A stretch of 64,000 bases of DNA, taken from assembly GCA_937949745.1 (NCBI GenBank), contig CALECM010000047.1, positions 13,448-77,447 of the forward strand. The letters are read 5' to 3'. The notes beneath the pieces are model-generated. The model did not search any database, was not told the origin of the DNA, and was given only the letters and a program-made list of their open reading frames with translations. The number at the start of each line of letters is the position of its first letter. The stretch's first letter is position 1. Shown here piece after piece: positions 1-9,464 of the stretch. The translations under genes and the position numbers were made by a program. The stretch is from an uncultured Bacteroidales bacterium. GTDB lineage: Bacteria > Bacteroidota > Bacteroidia > Bacteroidales > WCHB1-69.

Positions 1-166
1 TATCATAAGCAATTTTTCGAGCTTTTACGATTAATTCATTAATATCCTTGGATTTTCTCATCATTTCATTTTCTTGTTGAGGTAAAAAATTCTCTTTTGT
101 GCAATTGGTTAAAATGAAACTTAAAAGGATAAAAATTCCACTAATTAAAATAATTCTATTTCTCAT
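1..166 (-). CDS. Putative lipoprotein, N-terminal part only
   Basis: Reading the minus strand from the ATG at 166 gives 55 codons without a stop before the window edge, so the gene is truncated here. The N-terminus has two arginines, then a run of Ile/Leu/Phe, then Leu-Thr-Asn-Cys with Cys22 as the likely lipidated residue, i.e. a signal-peptidase II type leader. The mature part that can be seen is hydrophilic and Lys/Glu/Asn rich, with no motif I recognise. It lies downstream of the RHS gene in the same direction but 213 bp away, and a TAnnTTTG box at 214-221 suggests its own promoter. Because it directly follows a polymorphic-toxin-like gene, an immunity role is conceivable but is pure context inference; any exported lipoprotein would look the same. 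Confidence 0.6.
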   Translation of the reverse strand, partial: MRNRIILISGIFILLSFILTNCTKENFLPQQENEMMRKSKDINELIVKARKIAYD

Positions 167-213
167 GGTTAAAAATTTTAAGTTTTAAAAATGTAAAAAT
201 CATTTCCTTGTCA

Positions 214-221
214 CAAATATA
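214..221 (-). promoter_or_regulatory. -7 box candidate (TATATTTG) for the lipoprotein
   Basis: The minus strand reads TATATTTG, matching the Bacteroidetes -7 consensus TAnnTTTG. It lies 47 bp before the lipoprotein ATG. No TTTG -33 box is seen at the usual 19-21 bp distance, so this is a motif match only. Confidence 0.35.
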
Positions 222-379
222 GATTAATAAATTACATAAAATTATATATAAAAGTGCTTTTTCTTTTTTGGTTATCTTATTCTTAGTATTATGAAAAATC
301 TTATAATTTCAGTTAATTCCTGACCCAACCGGGAGGATACCAGGCGTATAAAGAGAAATTGGGATAAAATCCGGAAATT

Positions 380-3300
380 TTAATATCTTCTGTTGAGGAT
401 CAGGGTATTGATCAGACCGGGAATAAATATAGCCGGGGTAAGATTGAAAGGGAACATCACATAATCATACCATTCAAGCCTGAGACCGGCATGTTTGAGC
501 GAAAGCTGGTTTTGAGAAGATTTAGGATTTGCCGTTTTGTCGAAACCGGAAATAGGGTTATATTCATGTTGCCAGCCGGAATAATTTTCAACATTCCTGG
601 AAAAATAACGATAGGCCCGTGCGTTTACATCCTGCTCGACAGGATGCCGGTTATGTCTTCCTTTACTCAGTGCGCTCGGGATGCCGTATTTAGATAAGTA
701 AAATATTCCGCTCGACTGGCTTTGGATATAATGCCCGTATTCGTGTTGAAACAGCCGGTCGGAAGGATCGGCTTTAGTTCCTCTTTTTCCCATGATATAG
801 TTTCCCAGCGATAAACCGGAGAATTTTGGAGAATAAGTTTCGGCGAGTGTCGCGCCCCCATAGTAACTTACCTCCTTAATCCCGTTAAAGAAGTTTTGAG
901 TTTGGGTTACCATACTGCCCAGAAAAGTTTGCGGGAATTGCCAGGTAAAACGTGATACGAATTCCCCGAACCTCCTTCCTTTTCCCTGTTTATTAGGATC
1001 CGTCTTAAAAAGGCCGATCCATAACCTCCAGGAGTTCTGCGTAGATACCCAGCCGTTTTTCCATGCGTTTTTGGTATAATCTTTTCCCCAGTTCCAGAAT
1101 TCCAGCCCTCCTTTGGTAAAACAGATCGTGAAAAAGTCTTTAACGGCATTCAGGATACTCCAGACCAGTTCCCCGTCGGGATCAGTATACATAAGCGGAT
1201 TATTCATACAATAGCTATACCGGTTCAGGCTTTGTGTAAAATCAGGCATCGGAATATAAGGGTCGGGAGTGAAAAATTTGGCGGCTCCGGGATCGTAAAT
1301 CCTGGCATTCATATTGATTAATCCGAATACATCGAGGTGTTCGTGGGCAGTATATCCCCGGTCGAACAGGAATGCCCTTCCGGTATCTGGCTCATCCCAC
1401 CGGTCATATTTTCTCCTGTTGCCCCAGACATCGAAAGAGAGGCTGTCGACACAATTACTATTTTCATCGGTAATCATATCATAAGAACCTAAATAGTCAG
1501 TATGGATGTAATATAATGATCCCGCATCCTTTTCGTTTTCCTTTACAAGTATGGCAACAATGCCTTGATCGCCATATATGTAGTGTAAATAACGCATCCC
1601 GGTTCCGGTTTTTTCTATTTCGTAGAAATCGCTAAAAAAATATTTGGTTTTTACCGTATCCTTACCATGCTGTAATATGGTTTTGCTTCTCTGTTGATCC
1701 GTTCCGTATTCCAAAAATAATTCATGTTCGTTTTGGTTAAGGTAAGCGGTTTTCCCGTAAAAATTCTGTCCCATCAGGTATGGATCCGGACTTTCCATAT
1801 ATGGTTTGAAGGAATTCAATTCCTGTCCTGTATAAATATAAGGTCTTTCCTTTTCTAATAACCCTTTCTCTCCGGATTGTCTTCTGTAAAGGAATTTGCC
1901 TGCCGGACTATATATGTGATTGAGGGAGATGCTGTGATTTACATTAATCCGTTGCAGTCTTTCTAATCCGTCATAATCAAAATACTCGTATTGTCCGTTT
2001 TTTAGATTCATTCTTCCGTCCATTAATCCCCGGTCATTATAACTGTATTTATAATGCTGTATAATATGATGAGTCGAAGAGAAAGCAAAATTAGGCTCAT
2101 CACCGGAAATCAAATTCGATCGGGAATTATCCCCGGTTTTCCCGGCCCATATTTCCAACGGCAAACCATTTTCATCATACCGGTAAAATCCGGTGATTCC
2201 GTTTCCGAAAATACATTGGGTTATTTGTCCCGACCGGTTACGGTCGCATACACGGTAAAGCAGGGTATTGTAATCAGTACGGTAAATCTCGTTTAAGTTT
2301 CCAAGGCTATCATAACTATACCGGATTCCAAAATTATTAGGATACATGACAGTTTCTATCAAACCTTCCCGGTTATAAGTGCAGGAATGGGCATAAGAAA
2401 TGTGATGCCTGATTTTGGAAACGGTCGTGAGCCGTCCTAAAGAATCATAGGTAAAAGTCTCCGAATCTTTCAACGGATCTTCGTATGATTTACGGTAAAT
2501 AATACCGGACGATGCTTTCCCTTTATTAAATAGATATTCGTAACGGATGATATCGGACTCATTTCCCTGTTGATATTTTTCCCTGATTACCCTTCCCAGA
2601 TCATCGTATTCATATTGGATTTTGTGACGGCGACGATCCGAACGCCCGGTTAATTCACCGAAGCCATTATAAGATTCCTTTATTTTACCCGCGTAAGGAT
2701 CGGTGAGTTGTATGCGGTTACCCCATAAATCATAGAAAACAGACGTAACCGTTTGTCCGTAATGCATACCTGTGACAAAACGGAGTTTTCCGTTACGCCT
2801 GGCTATTTTATAATCGTAGGTAATGACACCGCCCTGGTCTTCTGCAAAAATAAGGGAACCGGAAGCATCGTATTGTTTGGTGGATATGATCCTTTTTTGA
2901 ATATTATCCTGAATGGTTACTTTTCCGGCATCATATGCATAGGTCAGGTCCGAGTAAGGTTCTTGTTCCCGGATTAAACGACCGTAAGAATCGTAGGAGT
3001 ATTCTTTCCATATCTTGTTGCTGTCGGGGGTTAACTTACCGGAATAAGGAAAAGAAATACGGGAAATTTCGCCCTTCTCATTATAATACGTTTCGATATG
3101 TATATCGGCACTATGGCGATGAATTTCCCTGTCCCACGCATCGAAATAATGATATGAAGGCGCTTTTCCCGGAACTGTAGTTTTTTGATAATAGAGAGCT
3201 CCGGGAATCTCATTATGGGCGCACCAATGAAGGGTTGTTTCTTTTGAAGTCCCGTCGGGGGATATGATTTTTGTAATTCTTCCTGATTCATCATAGGAAT

Positions 3301-5140
3301 AACGGGTTGTTAAGCCCTCTATGCCGGTCATTGAAGCAAGATTTCCGGTCCCGGGGTCATATTCAAAATGGACATGGTCCCCTGACTTATAAGTAATATC
3401 CGTAACGAACCTTCCGGAAGGATCATACTCATAACGCTCTTTTCTGGACTGGGTTCCTTTGGTAAAAACCTCCTTTTCCCTAAGCTGACCAATATTATTA
3501 TAACGGAAAAAAGTAGTCCGTTTGCCATCCCTGTTGGCTTCCGTTATTTCAGCAATTTTACCGTCTTTATAATGATACTTCACTTTTTGTTTTGCCGCTA
3601 AGGGAGAATTCCCGTATTTGGTTTCCGTTTCGGATGAACTCAATCCCGTTACCATGCGTCCATCGGGTAAATGAACCTTCCCATAGCGGTAGCGGGTAAG
3701 CACTTCTTTGATTTTCACGGCTGAATCAGGATAACTGTAAATAGTACGGATAGAAGCGGTCCTCGCATCTTCTTTTTTCAATACGGTATACGTGGTCGTT
3801 CTGGTATTGTTTAGATAATCATCTTCCGTGACTACCGCATCATAGAGGAAAAATCTTCTGTCAGAATCCCTCCTTATTTTGGATGGCAGAGTGAGATATT
3901 CTATTTCCGGAACAATGGATTTTTCATACACCAGTGTGGTATCCACCTGAAAAGTGATCCGGCAGGGCTGCAGTATTTCCGATTCTTCATTATATACCAG
4001 TTGATGACAGGTTTTCGAATTTGCTGCGCAATCCGTAATTTCAAATTCAAGGAACCCAAGAAAGATCTTCCTGTGGAGAGCCCATTGAGGAAAACGATAG
4101 TGGTAATTTGTCTCTTCCCTGTAATTTGATTCAGGATGTGATTTTACGATAGAATTCACCACAGGCGGAATATCCTTACCGGTATCGGGATTTAATAATT
4201 TATAGTCCAGTGCAATTATACGCGACATCCCGTCGATAATGGAATCGACTAATTTTGTTTCGCCGCCATTTTCCCATGTGATCCGGGTGGGATTGAAAGC
4301 ATCCCTGTTTATAGAAATCAGGTAAGGTTCTCCGTTAAATTTATATTCGAAGCGATAAGTACATATATGATGAGGTGCGGAACCGGGAGGTAAATATTCA
4401 ATTTCAATTTTTCCTAAGAGAGGAAGCGGATTATCATCTGACATGTCCGGTAACTCTTCACAATAGGAAAAACTTACCCTGGCAAAAGGGTCCCGGCCAC
4501 TGATAAAATTTCCGGTGTATAATATTTCTTTCAATCGCAAGTTCTCTGAAAACCGGTCATAATTGAAAATCATGTAATTCCCGTCGGGGTCATTGATCTT
4601 TTGTACAACCCACAAATTAATATTTTCCGGGCATTCCTTTTTATCTGCCGGAAACCCATATTCCAGAATCCGCCCGTCATCATATTCTACGGTAAATCGT
4701 TGTGGAATTGAATCCGGGCCATCAGGTAACGAATAAGAAGTTATGGTGGCAAATGTCTCCGTTTCCGTCCCGTAAACAGTCTGTCCTTTATCAGGTTTGT
4801 GATCGATTTCGATCAATCTATTGCCGTCCAGCCAGAAATTTGCGCAAGAATTCCGTTGATCACAGGTAATAGTTGATAAACCTCCGATATCCCAATTTGG
4901 TCCCAACAAACCATTGCCGGATGCACTATTGTATAGGATGGACAGAGCCGGCTGAATATGATTTACGCCCGGAACTACTTCGACAGGGACGGAATAAACC
5001 GCCTGTCCCGACGGAGTTACTTCAAGGGTCCCCGGTATATTGCCCGTCAACGGAAATTCCTGTCCTTTAATATTGTCCATACAAAACAATATCATTAGTA
5101 TATTCAATAAAATGACGATCGGTTTATTGGGCAGAGGCAT
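380..5140 (-). CDS. SpvB/RHS-repeat polymorphic-toxin-like protein with C-terminal HEYGH domain
   Basis: 1586 residues. The N-terminus has a hydrophobic export signal (about residues 8-25). Next comes a SpvB-type domain (about 30-100) with the GLLGPNWDIGGLS signature found at the start of insecticidal-Tc-B/SpvB and RHS proteins. Dozens of YD/RHS repeats follow (YDSLGRL, YDDLGRV, YDESGRI types). The RHS core ends with RYSYCMNNPLMYTDPDGE (about 1307-1324), which in this family marks the border of the variable C-terminal tip. The tip (1325-1586) is rich in Trp/Phe and carries HEYGH at 1466-1470 with Glu1502 as a possible third zinc ligand, so a metallopeptidase-like fold is suggested. In this family the RHS shell encapsulates and delivers the tip. 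A -7 box at 5241-5248 gives a leader of about 95 nt. The gene is divergent from the carbonic anhydrase. Target and toxicity are unknown. Confidence 0.85.
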   Translation of the reverse strand: MPLPNKPIVILLNILMILFCMDNIKGQEFPLTGNIPGTLEVTPSGQAVYSVPVEVVPGVNHIQPALSILYNSASGNGLLGPNWDIGGLSTITCDQRNSCANFWLDGNRLIEIDHKPDKGQTVYGTETETFATITSYSLPDGPDSIPQRFTVEYDDGRILEYGFPADKKECPENINLWVVQKINDPDGNYMIFNYDRFSENLRLKEILYTGNFISGRDPFARVSFSYCEELPDMSDDNPLPLLGKIEIEYLPPGSAPHHICTYRFEYKFNGEPYLISINRDAFNPTRITWENGGETKLVDSIIDGMSRIIALDYKLLNPDTGKDIPPVVNSIVKSHPESNYREETNYHYRFPQWALHRKIFLGFLEFEITDCAANSKTCHQLVYNEESEILQPCRITFQVDTTLVYEKSIVPEIEYLTLPSKIRRDSDRRFFLYDAVVTEDDYLNNTRTTTYTVLKKEDARTASIRTIYSYPDSAVKIKEVLTRYRYGKVHLPDGRMVTGLSSSETETKYGNSPLAAKQKVKYHYKDGKIAEITEANRDGKRTTFFRYNNIGQLREKEVFTKGTQSRKERYEYDPSGRFVTDITYKSGDHVHFEYDPGTGNLASMTGIEGLTTRYSYDESGRITKIISPDGTSKETTLHWCAHNEIPGALYYQKTTVPGKAPSYHYFDAWDREIHRHSADIHIETYYNEKGEISRISFPYSGKLTPDSNKIWKEYSYDSYGRLIREQEPYSDLTYAYDAGKVTIQDNIQKRIISTKQYDASGSLIFAEDQGGVITYDYKIARRNGKLRFVTGMHYGQTVTSVFYDLWGNRIQLTDPYAGKIKESYNGFGELTGRSDRRRHKIQYEYDDLGRVIREKYQQGNESDIIRYEYLFNKGKASSGIIYRKSYEDPLKDSETFTYDSLGRLTTVSKIRHHISYAHSCTYNREGLIETVMYPNNFGIRYSYDSLGNLNEIYRTDYNTLLYRVCDRNRSGQITQCIFGNGITGFYRYDENGLPLEIWAGKTGDNSRSNLISGDEPNFAFSSTHHIIQHYKYSYNDRGLMDGRMNLKNGQYEYFDYDGLERLQRINVNHSISLNHIYSPAGKFLYRRQSGEKGLLEKERPYIYTGQELNSFKPYMESPDPYLMGQNFYGKTAYLNQNEHELFLEYGTDQQRSKTILQHGKDTVKTKYFFSDFYEIEKTGTGMRYLHYIYGDQGIVAILVKENEKDAGSLYYIHTDYLGSYDMITDENSNCVDSLSFDVWGNRRKYDRWDEPDTGRAFLFDRGYTAHEHLDVFGLINMNARIYDPGAAKFFTPDPYIPMPDFTQSLNRYSYCMNNPLMYTDPDGELVWSILNAVKDFFTICFTKGGLEFWNWGKDYTKNAWKNGWVSTQNSWRLWIGLFKTDPNKQGKGRRFGEFVSRFTWQFPQTFLGSMVTQTQNFFNGIKEVSYYGGATLAETYSPKFSGLSLGNYIMGKRGTKADPSDRLFQHEYGHYIQSQSSGIFYLSKYGIPSALSKGRHNRHPVEQDVNARAYRYFSRNVENYSGWQHEYNPISGFDKTANPKSSQNQLSLKHAGLRLEWYDYVMFPFNLTPAIFIPGLINTLILNRRY

Positions 5141-5240
5141 TAATATACGGTTTTGTTTATGAATGCGGAATTATTCCGATTTTCTATCATCCATAACATT
5201 CATATTTTGTTTTTTGTTAAACATTCAATTCAATAAGCTG

Positions 5241-5248
5241 CAAAGATA
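5241..5248 (-). promoter_or_regulatory. -7 box candidate (TATCTTTG) for the RHS gene
   Basis: Minus-strand TATCTTTG fits TAnnTTTG and lies about 100 bp before the RHS start codon. It sits in the divergent intergenic region shared with the carbonic anhydrase gene. Confidence 0.4.
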
Positions 5249-5394
5249 GGATTTTCATGAATCGCAAAAGATTCCGGTACCCCAGAGTCATCAACAGTAA
5301 TATGCTAATATGATGTTTGAATCTGAAAGCTTTGTTCAATATTCTCCAAACTTTTTACATTAAATTATTGTTAAAAAAATATCAATTTAATTTT

Positions 5395-6153
5395 ATGATG
5401 AAAAAATGGATACCCGGAATCTTCATGATAAGTTGTTTATCATTTTATTCCTGTAATCAAAATAAACAGACAGAATTCGTAAATAGTAAAAATATGGTAG
5501 AGATTCCTGAAGATCATGTATTATCCAATAAAATACTTACTTCGGCAGAACAGTCACTGTTAACGCCTGAGAGAGTGTTGGAAATCCTTAAACGTGGAAA
5601 TAAAGAATTTACCGAGGATAATCTTACGGTCCGTAATAACTCTCAAAGGGTAAGGGATGCGGCTTTGGGACAATATCCCAAAGCGGTGGTGCTTTCCTGT
5701 TTAGATTCGAGAGTACCGGTTGAAGATGTGTTTCACCGGGGTATAGGTGATATTTTTGTGTTAAGGGTGGCAGGAAATATTGTAAATGAAGATATATTAG
5801 GAAGCCTTGAGTATGCCTGTAAGGTATCGGGATCTAAATTGGTGGTTGTTTTAGGACATGAGCATTGCGGGGCGATAAAATCGGCTATCGACGATGTGGT
5901 AATGGGAAATATCACGACTCTGCTTTCCAAGATCAAGCCTGCTGTCGTAACTGCCTCTCAACATTTTAACGGATCTCTTACTTCGGCTAATCCGGAATTT
6001 GTGGAAAAGGTCTGTCATGAGAATGTGGAACTGTCCGTTGAAGGGATCAGATCAAAGAGTTCTATCCTTAAGGAAATGGAAGATGACGGGGAAATCAGGA
6101 TCATAGGGGCCATTTATGATATGGAAACAGGGAAAGTCACTTTCCTGGATTAA
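5395..6153 (+). CDS. Beta-class carbonic anhydrase, exported lipoprotein form
   Basis: Interconverts CO2 and bicarbonate. The beta-class zinc site is visible as CLDSR (Cys-x-Asp-x-Arg) and, further on, GHEHCGA (His-x-x-Cys); RVAGN between them is also typical. I start at the ATG at 5395 rather than the one at 5317. From 5395 the protein opens with Met-Met-Lys-Lys, a hydrophobic stretch and a Ser-Cys at Cys20 that looks like a lipobox, whereas the upstream 26 codons are AT-rich and have no family counterpart. The length of 252 residues is about 30-50 longer than cytosolic enzymes, the excess being the leader and linker. It is a single gene, divergent from the RHS gene. Export implies a role in periplasmic CO2/bicarbonate handling; that role is inferred. 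Confidence 0.88.
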   Translation: MMKKWIPGIFMISCLSFYSCNQNKQTEFVNSKNMVEIPEDHVLSNKILTSAEQSLLTPERVLEILKRGNKEFTEDNLTVRNNSQRVRDAALGQYPKAVVLSCLDSRVPVEDVFHRGIGDIFVLRVAGNIVNEDILGSLEYACKVSGSKLVVVLGHEHCGAIKSAIDDVVMGNITTLLSKIKPAVVTASQHFNGSLTSANPEFVEKVCHENVELSVEGIRSKSSILKEMEDDGEIRIIGAIYDMETGKVTFLD

Positions 6154-6157
6154 ATAT

Positions 6158-6190
6158 ATTGTAAAATAATTTTAAATATTATTTCACAAT
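6158..6190 (+). terminator. AT-rich hairpin directly after the carbonic anhydrase stop
   Basis: Arms 6158-6170 and 6178-6190 pair over 13 positions with one A-C mismatch and a 7-nt loop, starting 5 nt after the stop codon. It lacks a clear U-run, so it may stabilise the 3' end rather than terminate. Confidence 0.35.
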
Positions 6191-6312
6191 AATACATATA
6201 ATATAAAGTATTTATAGTCCAATTTATCAAGGAATATAAAGAATTTTTATCGAACAAATCTAAAGATACATTGTTCTTAAGTTTATTAATTATAAATTAA
6301 AAAATTGAAAAG

Positions 6313-6747
6313 ATGAAAAAGTTATTAATTCTAATGGTTGCAGTGATGATGTCGTCATTGACCTTTGCCCAAAGAGTACAGGAACAGGATGTTCCGGTTA
6401 TTGTCAGAACTACTATCAAAGAAAAATTCCCCCAAACCAACGCTCAGAATACTACATGGGAAAAAGACAAAGAACACTATCGTGCAGTATACAGGGACAG
6501 GGATAATGATCAGTATGTAAAAATCCGTTCAAACGGAAGGATCATGGAGATCAAAGAAAAAGTGAATGAAGATGTTCTTCCGGCAAACATGAGAAATTAT
6601 GTTGAAAATAATTATTCCGGACACAGGATCAAAGAAGTTCACAAGACTACTGATGAAAACGGTAATGTGACTTATCATACCGAAGTAAAGGGGAAAAACC
6701 TTATTTTTGACAGAAACGGTAATTACTTAAGGGAAGAGAAAAAATAA
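6313..6747 (+). CDS. Secreted PepSY-like small protein (DUF2874 type)
   Basis: 144 residues with a clear Sec signal peptide: Lys-Lys, a hydrophobic core, then Thr-Phe-Ala-Gln with cleavage expected after the Ala near residue 19. The mature part repeats the layout of periplasmic PepSY-like/DUF2874 proteins of Bacteroidetes. There is a Pro-x-Val-x-x-x-Ile-Lys-x-x-Phe-Pro helix, then a Trp-Glu-Lys strand, Tyr-x-Val/Tyr-Val-Lys strands, a second helix and a final DRNGNYLREEKK tail. Proteins of this type have a BLIP-like fold and unknown ligands. It stands alone between the carbonic anhydrase gene and a strong terminator at 6925. The function is unknown; the family call rests on overall pattern, not on a catalytic motif. 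Confidence 0.7.
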   Translation: MKKLLILMVAVMMSSLTFAQRVQEQDVPVIVRTTIKEKFPQTNAQNTTWEKDKEHYRAVYRDRDNDQYVKIRSNGRIMEIKEKVNEDVLPANMRNYVENNYSGHRIKEVHKTTDENGNVTYHTEVKGKNLIFDRNGNYLREEKK

Positions 6748-6924
6748 ATCCGGTCTCTAAGACCAGATGAAAGAGATTGTTTTTCGTTTCACTTTCAGGA
6801 TATCCTATCATTAATGATTTCTCAGTATTTTGGTTAATATAAAAAAATTATAGCATAGGTTAATAAATTTAAGGTTGGTAATTAAAGCAGATATCCTTAA
6901 GAAAAGTAGACGGAGAACATAGAA

Positions 6925-6957
6925 GATCACACCCATGTACGGGTGTGATTCTTTTTA
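6925..6957 (+). terminator. Intrinsic terminator
   Basis: Arms 6925-6934 and 6941-6950 form a 10-bp stem (one G-U pair) around the loop ATGTAC, followed by CTTTTTAT on the plus strand. It is 178 bp beyond the PepSY-like stop codon, so the transcript would have a long 3' UTR or another small transcript ends here. It also separates this unit from the convergent mutS2. Confidence 0.75.
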
Positions 6958-6985
6958 TATAAAAATCTTATGAGATAATTATTCC

Positions 6986-9433
6986 CTACAATTCAACGAC
7001 CGTTATGCCGGCGCCTCCGAGTTCCAGAGCCTCATCACGGAAAGCCCTTACTTCCTTATTTCTATTTAATTCCTGTCGTACTACATGTCGTAAAATACCG
7101 TTTCCTTTTCCATGTAAAATCCTTACCTGTTTTATATTCAGTAATAAGGCTTCATCAATATAACTTTCCAATTCTTTAATCGCTTCATCCGCCCGTTTTC
7201 CTCTTATGTCCAGCACACGATCAAACCGGGATACTTTGTCGTTCATTACCTCGGAAATGGTAGTTCCGTCCAGCCGGGATTTGCCTCTCGTCACCGTGCG
7301 GGCTTCCTTTTTACTGATTTTAACCACTTTATCTGTGCTGGTTCGTAGAGAAATGGAATTAAACGCGATCGTAATATCTTTGCCGTTGAGAGCCATCACT
7401 TCACCTATGGTTTGCGTATCGGTCATATAAACGGAATCACCCACTTTGAGCGGAGTCTCCGCTAAGGCCTCTACTTTTTGTTTAATGGGTTTTTTATTCG
7501 CGTTAACCGGTTTCGGAAGGTCTTTCATCACGGGAAGGGGAGATTGCTTTTGGATCTCTTTTTTTAATTCCTCTACTTCCTTCCTGATCTCTTTGGTTCG
7601 GGAGGGTTCGGCTTTTACTTCCTTGATTTCGCGGATAGTTTTCTCGATCGCTTTATTGGCGCTTTCGATAATACCTGTGGCCTGGTTTTTGGCACTTTGC
7701 AAAATGTCTTTCCGCTGTTTTTCCAGTAAATTGTATTTGTCGGCGTATTCGCTGATCATAATGGCAAGCTGGTCATCAGCATCATGTACCAGCTTTAAAG
7801 TTTTATCGATCTCGAGTTTTTCCAGCTCTATCTCTTCCAGTTTTTTCTCATAATCGATTTGGGCCGTTCCCGATTTTTCTATGGCTTTCCGTATAATTTC
7901 ATCGGGTAGTCCTATTTGTCTGGCAATCTCATAAGTGAAGGAACTTCCCGGTTTTCCGATTTTCAGGATAAACAACGGTTTTAAGGCAGCCGTATCGAAA
8001 AGCATGGCTCCGTTAATTGCCTCTTTATGGTTGTCCGGAAATAATTTAAGGTTCCCGAAATGGGTGGTAATTATACCGAAAGATTCCAGCTGATAAATAC
8101 TTTCCAGGATAGCTTCCGCCATGGCCGCTCCTAAAGTGGGCTCAGTCCCCGAACCGAATTCGTCGATCAGGAACAGAGATTGCGGACGGAGGTTTTCCAC
8201 CATAGTTTTCAGGTTATACAGGTGCGAACTATATGTACTCAAATCATTTTCAATAGATTGTTCATCCCCGATATCGATAAAAAAATCGGTAAAGATTCCC
8301 ATTTCCGAAATCTCCTTCATCGGCACCAGAAGACCGCATTGCATCATATACTGCACCAATCCTACTGTTTTAAGGCATACGGACTTTCCTCCCGCGTTGG
8401 GACCGGAAATAATCAGGATCCTTTCCTGACGGTTAAGATGGATATTCAACGGTACCACTTTTTTGCCTGATTCCTTGAAGTTAAGGTAAAGCAACGGGTG
8501 AATCGTTTCATGCCAGTTCACTAACGGTTCTTCAAACAGGTGAGGTTTAATTCCCTGTATAAGGATGGAAAATTTGGCTTTGGCCCTGATAAAATCTATA
8601 ATGCCGAGAAAATCGTGTCCCGCCAGTATATTGGATATGGAAGGCCTTATTTCATCGGTGATAGCGGTAAGTATCCTGATAATCTCCCTTCGTTCCGCGT
8701 TGATGAGATTCTTCAATTCATTATTGGCATCGAAAACCTCAGCCGGTTCTATAAAAACCGTTTGCCCCGTAGCGGATTCGTCATGGATAAATCCCTGTAA
8801 CCGTCTTTTAAATACGGAGGGTACGGGAATGCACAGCCGGCCGTTCCTGACGGTCATTTCAGCATCTTCTTTCACCAACCCCTCCTGTTTTGCCTGTTGC
8901 AGTAACTTACGGATCCTTTTATCCGCTTCTCCGGAGATCCTTATCATATCGCGCCTGATCCTGCGCAATTCTTCGGAAGCATTTTCCCGTAAATTCCCCT
9001 TGGGATCCAATATTTTATTAATTGATTCCAGCAGGGATTTCTCCAATATCACATCTTCGCATAACGCCCACAGACGGGAAAATTTTCCTTCCTCGTTTCG
9101 GATACGGAAATAAATCACTGTTTGTACGATGGCATTAAGTAATCCGCGGAGCATTGCCAGTTCTTCCAGCTCGACATAGGTTCCTTCGATATGGATACGG
9201 GAAAATGTTTCCCGTAAATCGTAAAAATCCTGTGCGGGAAACGGGTCCTCAAATAATAATACCGAACGGAATTCATCCGTTTGTTCCAGCTCTTTTTTAA
9301 TATGGTCGTAGGTGACGGAATAGACCATGCTGTCTACCTGTTCCATCCCCATATTGCTTATGCATTCTTTTCTTAGCAACGAACGGATCTGGCTAAAGCC
9401 TATTTTGTCTTCGAAAGTATCAGGATAAACCAT
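6986..9433 (-). CDS. mutS2: MutS2-family ATPase/nuclease
   Basis: 815 residues in the usual order for MutS2: an N-terminal core/clamp region without the mismatch-recognition domain of MutS1, then an ABC-type ATPase, a long coiled coil and a Smr nuclease domain. Walker A is GPNAGGKS at 344-351; Walker B/signature are LFLIDEFGSGTEP. The coiled coil (about 515-640) is Glu/Lys rich. The C-terminal Smr domain shows VLDIRGKRADEA and the LHGKGNGILR loop. Known MutS2 proteins act on branched DNA, suppress recombination, or rescue collided ribosomes by splitting them; the sequence cannot choose between these. It follows a membrane protein gene by 31 bp and is probably co-transcribed with it. Confidence 0.96.
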   Translation of the reverse strand: MVYPDTFEDKIGFSQIRSLLRKECISNMGMEQVDSMVYSVTYDHIKKELEQTDEFRSVLLFEDPFPAQDFYDLRETFSRIHIEGTYVELEELAMLRGLLNAIVQTVIYFRIRNEEGKFSRLWALCEDVILEKSLLESINKILDPKGNLRENASEELRRIRRDMIRISGEADKRIRKLLQQAKQEGLVKEDAEMTVRNGRLCIPVPSVFKRRLQGFIHDESATGQTVFIEPAEVFDANNELKNLINAERREIIRILTAITDEIRPSISNILAGHDFLGIIDFIRAKAKFSILIQGIKPHLFEEPLVNWHETIHPLLYLNFKESGKKVVPLNIHLNRQERILIISGPNAGGKSVCLKTVGLVQYMMQCGLLVPMKEISEMGIFTDFFIDIGDEQSIENDLSTYSSHLYNLKTMVENLRPQSLFLIDEFGSGTEPTLGAAMAEAILESIYQLESFGIITTHFGNLKLFPDNHKEAINGAMLFDTAALKPLFILKIGKPGSSFTYEIARQIGLPDEIIRKAIEKSGTAQIDYEKKLEEIELEKLEIDKTLKLVHDADDQLAIMISEYADKYNLLEKQRKDILQSAKNQATGIIESANKAIEKTIREIKEVKAEPSRTKEIRKEVEELKKEIQKQSPLPVMKDLPKPVNANKKPIKQKVEALAETPLKVGDSVYMTDTQTIGEVMALNGKDITIAFNSISLRTSTDKVVKISKKEARTVTRGKSRLDGTTISEVMNDKVSRFDRVLDIRGKRADEAIKELESYIDEALLLNIKQVRILHGKGNGILRHVVRQELNRNKEVRAFRDEALELGGAGITVVEL

Positions 9434-9464
9434 AAAAATTAATCATTAAAACAGTAAGAGAGAA

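Noticed and set aside
380..5140. RHS gene considered as broken or fused by frameshift
   Set aside because: The frame is continuous from the signal peptide to the tip with repeats in register; nothing suggests a disruption.
7446..7853. 135-codon plus-strand frame opposite the mutS2 coiled coil
   Set aside because: Ser/Phe-rich translation is the complement of Lys/Glu codons of the coiled coil; no independent support.
8565..9113. 182-codon plus-strand frame opposite mutS2
   Set aside because: It lies fully antisense to a well-conserved gene and its translation is low-complexity Ser/Leu/Ile, typical of an antisense shadow.
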